Positions 21,518 through 23,906 of a stretch of DNA of 23,906 bases are shown piece by piece. The stretch covers positions 1-23,906 of the forward strand of contig CANFVI010000006.1 in the NCBI GenBank assembly GCA_947450405.1, given 5' to 3'. The first letter of the stretch is position 1, and each line of letters opens with the position of its first letter. A program made the translations under genes and the position numbers. Origin of the DNA: Flavobacteriales bacterium. GTDB lineage: Bacteria; Bacteroidota; Bacteroidia; NS11-12g; UBA955. The notes below the pieces were generated by a model, which saw only the letters and a program-made list of their open reading frames with translations, was not told the origin of the DNA and ran no database searches.

Positions 21518-22698
21518 AGTTTGGGTTTCAGAAAATAAACGCGTTTGAATTAAAACGAATTGTAAAAATTATTTTATTGCTGTTGGCTGTGTTGATCAGC
21601 ATTTTTACGTTGTTTTTATCTCAGAGGCTTGTGAATAAAATTGCGGCTGAAGAAACTAAAAAAATGCAGATTTGGGCCGATGCCGAGCATATACTTTCTG
21701 ATCCAAATAGTGAGGGTGATTTGGGCTTTCATTTGACAATTATTCAATCGAATACAACTATTCCTGCCATATTGGTAAGTGAAACGGGTAGGGTAATTCA
21801 ACATATTAATCTTGAAAAGTCAGACAAACCCAAAGATAAAATCTCAGAGGCCAAATTAAAATCAAAGATTGAAGAATTCAAATTGGAAAATGAGCCCATT
21901 GATATTCCAATTGACGAAAGAACCGTATTTAAAGTTTATTATGGTAAGAGTACTGTATTGAAGCAGCTGGCTTATTATCCATATGTGGTATTGGGAATTG
22001 TAGCTTTGTTTATGTTGGTGAGTTATTTTGCATTTTCTTATTCAACAAAAAGCGAGCAAAATCAAGTTTGGGTTGGTTTGGCCAAAGAAACAGCACATCA
22101 ATTGGGTACCCCTATTTCGAGTTTAATGGGTTGGGTTGAATGTTTAGAAATGGATGTAATTCCAGAGAATGCGCCCGTTGAAATGCGAAAAGATATAGAC
22201 CGGTTGAAAATAATTACTGAACGTTTTTCTAAAATTGGTTCTGAACCTATTTTAGAAGAGGTTGAACTGAATCAAGTTCTCCGTGATTCAATCAACTATA
22301 TGCAAACGAGATCCGGTTTAAATGTACATTTTGATATCCAACTTGCAAATCAAAATGTATACTCCAAAATAAACGTCAATTTATTTAATTGGGTAGTTGA
22401 AAATTTAATCAAAAATAGTATCGATGCCATGGAGGGACGGGGTGAATTGTTGTTTAAAGTTTATTTCCGCAATCAAAAGGTAATTATTGATTTTATTGAT
22501 AATGGAAAGGGAATCCAGCGAAACCAAATGACCGATATTTTTAAACCTGGATTTACTACCAAAAAACGGGGATGGGGATTGGGATTGTCTTTGGCAAAGC
22601 GAATTATTGAAGATTATCACAAAGGTCAGATCTTTGTAAAGGACAGTAATCCATTTGTAAAAACAACTTTTAGAATAATTTTAGAAGGAAATACTTAA
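21514..22698 (+). CDS. Sensor histidine kinase, orphan
   Basis: A 394-aa membrane histidine kinase. Transmembrane helices are at about 15-36 and 156-177, leaving a periplasmic sensor region of about 115 residues without a recognised domain. The phospho-acceptor is H195 in KETAHQLGTPISSLMGW, a variant of the usual HELRTPL box. The ATPase domain has the N box (NWVVENLIKNSIDAM), DNGKGI and the GLGLSLAKRI G2 box. No response regulator gene is adjacent, so its partner is elsewhere. The start overlaps the glycosyltransferase stop (ATGA), implying coupled translation. Confidence 0.92.
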   Translation: MKFGFQKINAFELKRIVKIILLLLAVLISIFTLFLSQRLVNKIAAEETKKMQIWADAEHILSDPNSEGDLGFHLTIIQSNTTIPAILVSETGRVIQHINLEKSDKPKDKISEAKLKSKIEEFKLENEPIDIPIDERTVFKVYYGKSTVLKQLAYYPYVVLGIVALFMLVSYFAFSYSTKSEQNQVWVGLAKETAHQLGTPISSLMGWVECLEMDVIPENAPVEMRKDIDRLKIITERFSKIGSEPILEEVELNQVLRDSINYMQTRSGLNVHFDIQLANQNVYSKINVNLFNWVVENLIKNSIDAMEGRGELLFKVYFRNQKVIIDFIDNGKGIQRNQMTDIFKPGFTTKKRGWGLGLSLAKRIIEDYHKGQIFVKDSNPFVKTTFRIILEGNT

Positions 22699-22706
22699 AC
22701 AAAATT

Positions 22707-22714
22707 TATATTTG
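22707..22714 (+). promoter_or_regulatory. -7 box in front of the DUF4293 gene
   Basis: TATATTTG, exact consensus, lies in the 20-nt gap after the kinase stop and is followed by AATT and the ATG at 22719. It would give the DUF4293 and peptidase genes an internal, leaderless start within the recR series. No TTG is visible at -33. Confidence 0.5.
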
Positions 22715-22718
22715 AATT

Positions 22719-23210
22719 ATGATACAACGCATCCAATCACTTTATTTATTTTTAATTTTTGCAATTGCATTGTTGTTGATGCTTTCAAATCCAATATATG
22801 CAGAATTTAGAATGAAACATGGGTTTAATCCTGAATCTGTTTTAATGCAATACTGGAGTCAATTTTCAATTTCAACAGAAAGTCGAATTCCTGTGTATAG
22901 TTATAAACTGTTGAATATGATTTTGTTGGTTTTGGTGGGTTTAGGGTCGCTGGTGAATGTGTTTTTATATGGAAATAGAAAGCTTCAGTTGAAATTTGTT
23001 GGGATTTTGGTTTTATGTGCATTTGTGTTTTTTGCTATATTATTGGTTGATTATTTTATGACCAAAAACCAATTTGAAAACAATTCCGTTTCAACCACTT
23101 TGGGATATCAAATTGTGTGGCCATTGCTAATGTTCGTTTTTTCATTGTTGGCCTATTTTGGAATTAGACACGACGAGCGTTTGGTTCAAAGTATGGACAG
23201 AATTCGATGA
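22719..23210 (+). CDS. DUF4293 family membrane protein
   Basis: A 163-aa protein with four hydrophobic helices (about 5-25, 64-86, 91-112, 128-148). The opening MIQRIQSLYLFL matches the DUF4293 family, small membrane proteins nearly confined to Bacteroidota and of unknown function. The helix pair layout with a polar loop between helices 1 and 2 (about residues 28-60) is typical. It has its own -7 box. The stop overlaps the start of the peptidase gene by 4 nt (ATGA). Confidence 0.85.
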   Translation: MIQRIQSLYLFLIFAIALLLMLSNPIYAEFRMKHGFNPESVLMQYWSQFSISTESRIPVYSYKLLNMILLVLVGLGSLVNVFLYGNRKLQLKFVGILVLCAFVFFAILLVDYFMTKNQFENNSVSTTLGYQIVWPLLMFVFSLLAYFGIRHDERLVQSMDRIR

Positions 23211-23906
23211 AAAACTGGGTATTTGCTGTAATTGCCTTTTTGCAATTTACTTTTGCTATAGGTCAACCTAAGAAAAATAAAAATAACTCCAAGAAAACAA
23301 CAATTGCACCTGTTTTTGTTGTTCCTACTGTTGACCCCGGTGAAATTGATGATCAATCTCCGGAGTTTCATAAAACTCCTTACGAATTAAGTAATTTCAC
23401 AAAAACCGCAACCTATGACGAAGCGGTGAATTGGTATAAGAAGTTGCACCGTTCTTTTCCCAATACCGAGTTATTGAACATTGGCAATAGCGATGCGGGT
23501 TTGCCAATTTATTGTTTTCATATCTTACCTGGGATGATTTTAATGAATGCCGAAGATGTATTTCCCGATGGCAGAATTGAATACGGCAAAAGGATCCCTC
23601 AAAAACAGAGTAACCCAATTAAATTATTGATCAATAACAATATCCATCCTGGTGAACCTGAAGGGACAGACGCGAGCATGATGTTCGCTAGGGATATTTT
23701 AACAAAGCAATTGAGGTTTGAGAAGGATGTTTATAGGAATATCGACATTTATATCATACTTCAATACAACGTTGATGGCACTATCAATAGAAGTGAAACG
23801 TCAAGAGCCAATCAAGATGGACCCGTTGAATATGGATTTAGAGGGAATGCCAAAAACTTAGATTTGAACCGTGATTTTATTAAAATGGATAGCCGCAATG
23901 CTAAAA
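23207..23906 (+). CDS. M14-family zinc carboxypeptidase, exported (3' end cut by window)
   Basis: The first 233 residues of a zinc peptidase of the carboxypeptidase A superfamily. Residues 1-19 are a signal peptide (MKNWVFAVIAFLQFTFAIG, then Q). The zinc-binding HxxE is H147-P-G-E150 (NNNIHPGEPEG), and N221-R222 in NLDLNRDF is the substrate carboxylate-binding pair. The third zinc ligand and catalytic Glu lie beyond the window. Start ATG at 23207 overlaps the DUF4293 stop. It would act in the periplasm or outside the cell, on peptides or peptidoglycan; the substrate is unknown. Confidence 0.9.
   Translation, partial: MKNWVFAVIAFLQFTFAIGQPKKNKNNSKKTTIAPVFVVPTVDPGEIDDQSPEFHKTPYELSNFTKTATYDEAVNWYKKLHRSFPNTELLNIGNSDAGLPIYCFHILPGMILMNAEDVFPDGRIEYGKRIPQKQSNPIKLLINNNIHPGEPEGTDASMMFARDILTKQLRFEKDVYRNIDIYIILQYNVDGTINRSETSRANQDGPVEYGFRGNAKNLDLNRDFIKMDSRNAK

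Noticed and set aside
1..23906. Mobile element, prophage, toxin-antitoxin or defence system
   Set aside because: I looked for transposase, integrase, phage structural genes, small toxin pairs, nuclease/helicase sets and tRNA-flanked repeats, and found none; the content is core genome throughout.

Overview
The window is about 24 kb of AT-rich, gene-dense chromosome from a member of the Bacteroidota. Supporting signs are: Bacteroidota-type promoters (-33 TTG / -7 TAnnTTTG) with almost no Shine-Dalgarno sequences, families typical of the phylum (PorT-like barrel, lamin-tail exported protein, DUF4293), signal peptides ending in Q, and a menaquinone gene pair. The class or genus cannot be settled from the sequence. 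Nearly everything is core or housekeeping. I see no phage, transposon, CRISPR array, rRNA or tRNA.

Layout. (1) 1-2450, rightward: rpsB-tsf, terminator, pyrH, terminator. (2) 2500-3412, rightward: a 78-aa protein resembling a free-standing RNA polymerase alpha C-terminal domain, then a small outer-membrane barrel. (3) 3473-4802, leftward: histidine phosphatase, [2Fe-2S] ferredoxin, then rpsT with its own promoter and terminator. (4) 4823-6277, rightward: MenI-like thioesterase and isochorismate synthase, both menaquinone functions. (5) 6274-8592, leftward: thiolase and an exported protein of unknown function ending in 14 Asp. (6) 8664-9904, rightward: tsaB and a pabA/trpG amidotransferase. (7) 9885-11588, leftward: a short DXS. 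(8) 11589-11962: AT-rich gap with a 24-bp dyad. (9) 11963-12598, rightward: a basic AT-hook plus winged-helix-like protein. (10) 12601-18881, leftward: a six-gene string panD, flippase-like membrane protein, rfaE2, membrane glycosyltransferase, lamin-tail exported protein, prmC. (11) 18955 to the window end, rightward: recR, a GT2 enzyme fused to a degenerate phosphoglycosyltransferase-like tail, an orphan histidine kinase, DUF4293, and an M14 zinc peptidase cut by the window edge.

The most striking pattern belongs to no single gene. At six genes (alphaCTD-like, tsaB, dxs, panD, recR, DUF4293) a -7 box lies only 4-7 nt before the start codon. Transcripts should therefore begin on or within a few bases of the start, which makes them leaderless or nearly so. 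Starts of tsaB, dxs, panD and recR are fixed independently by homology. The other items most worth checking are the AT-hook/winged-helix protein, the GT2-pseudo-phosphoglycosyltransferase fusion, the MenI-like enzyme with Asn in place of the HGG histidine, the compact DXS, a terminator-like hairpin that sits before its gene's own stop codon, and the lamin-tail gene that lacks any usable canonical start. I found no convincing new multi-gene system; most of the region is ordinary core genome.
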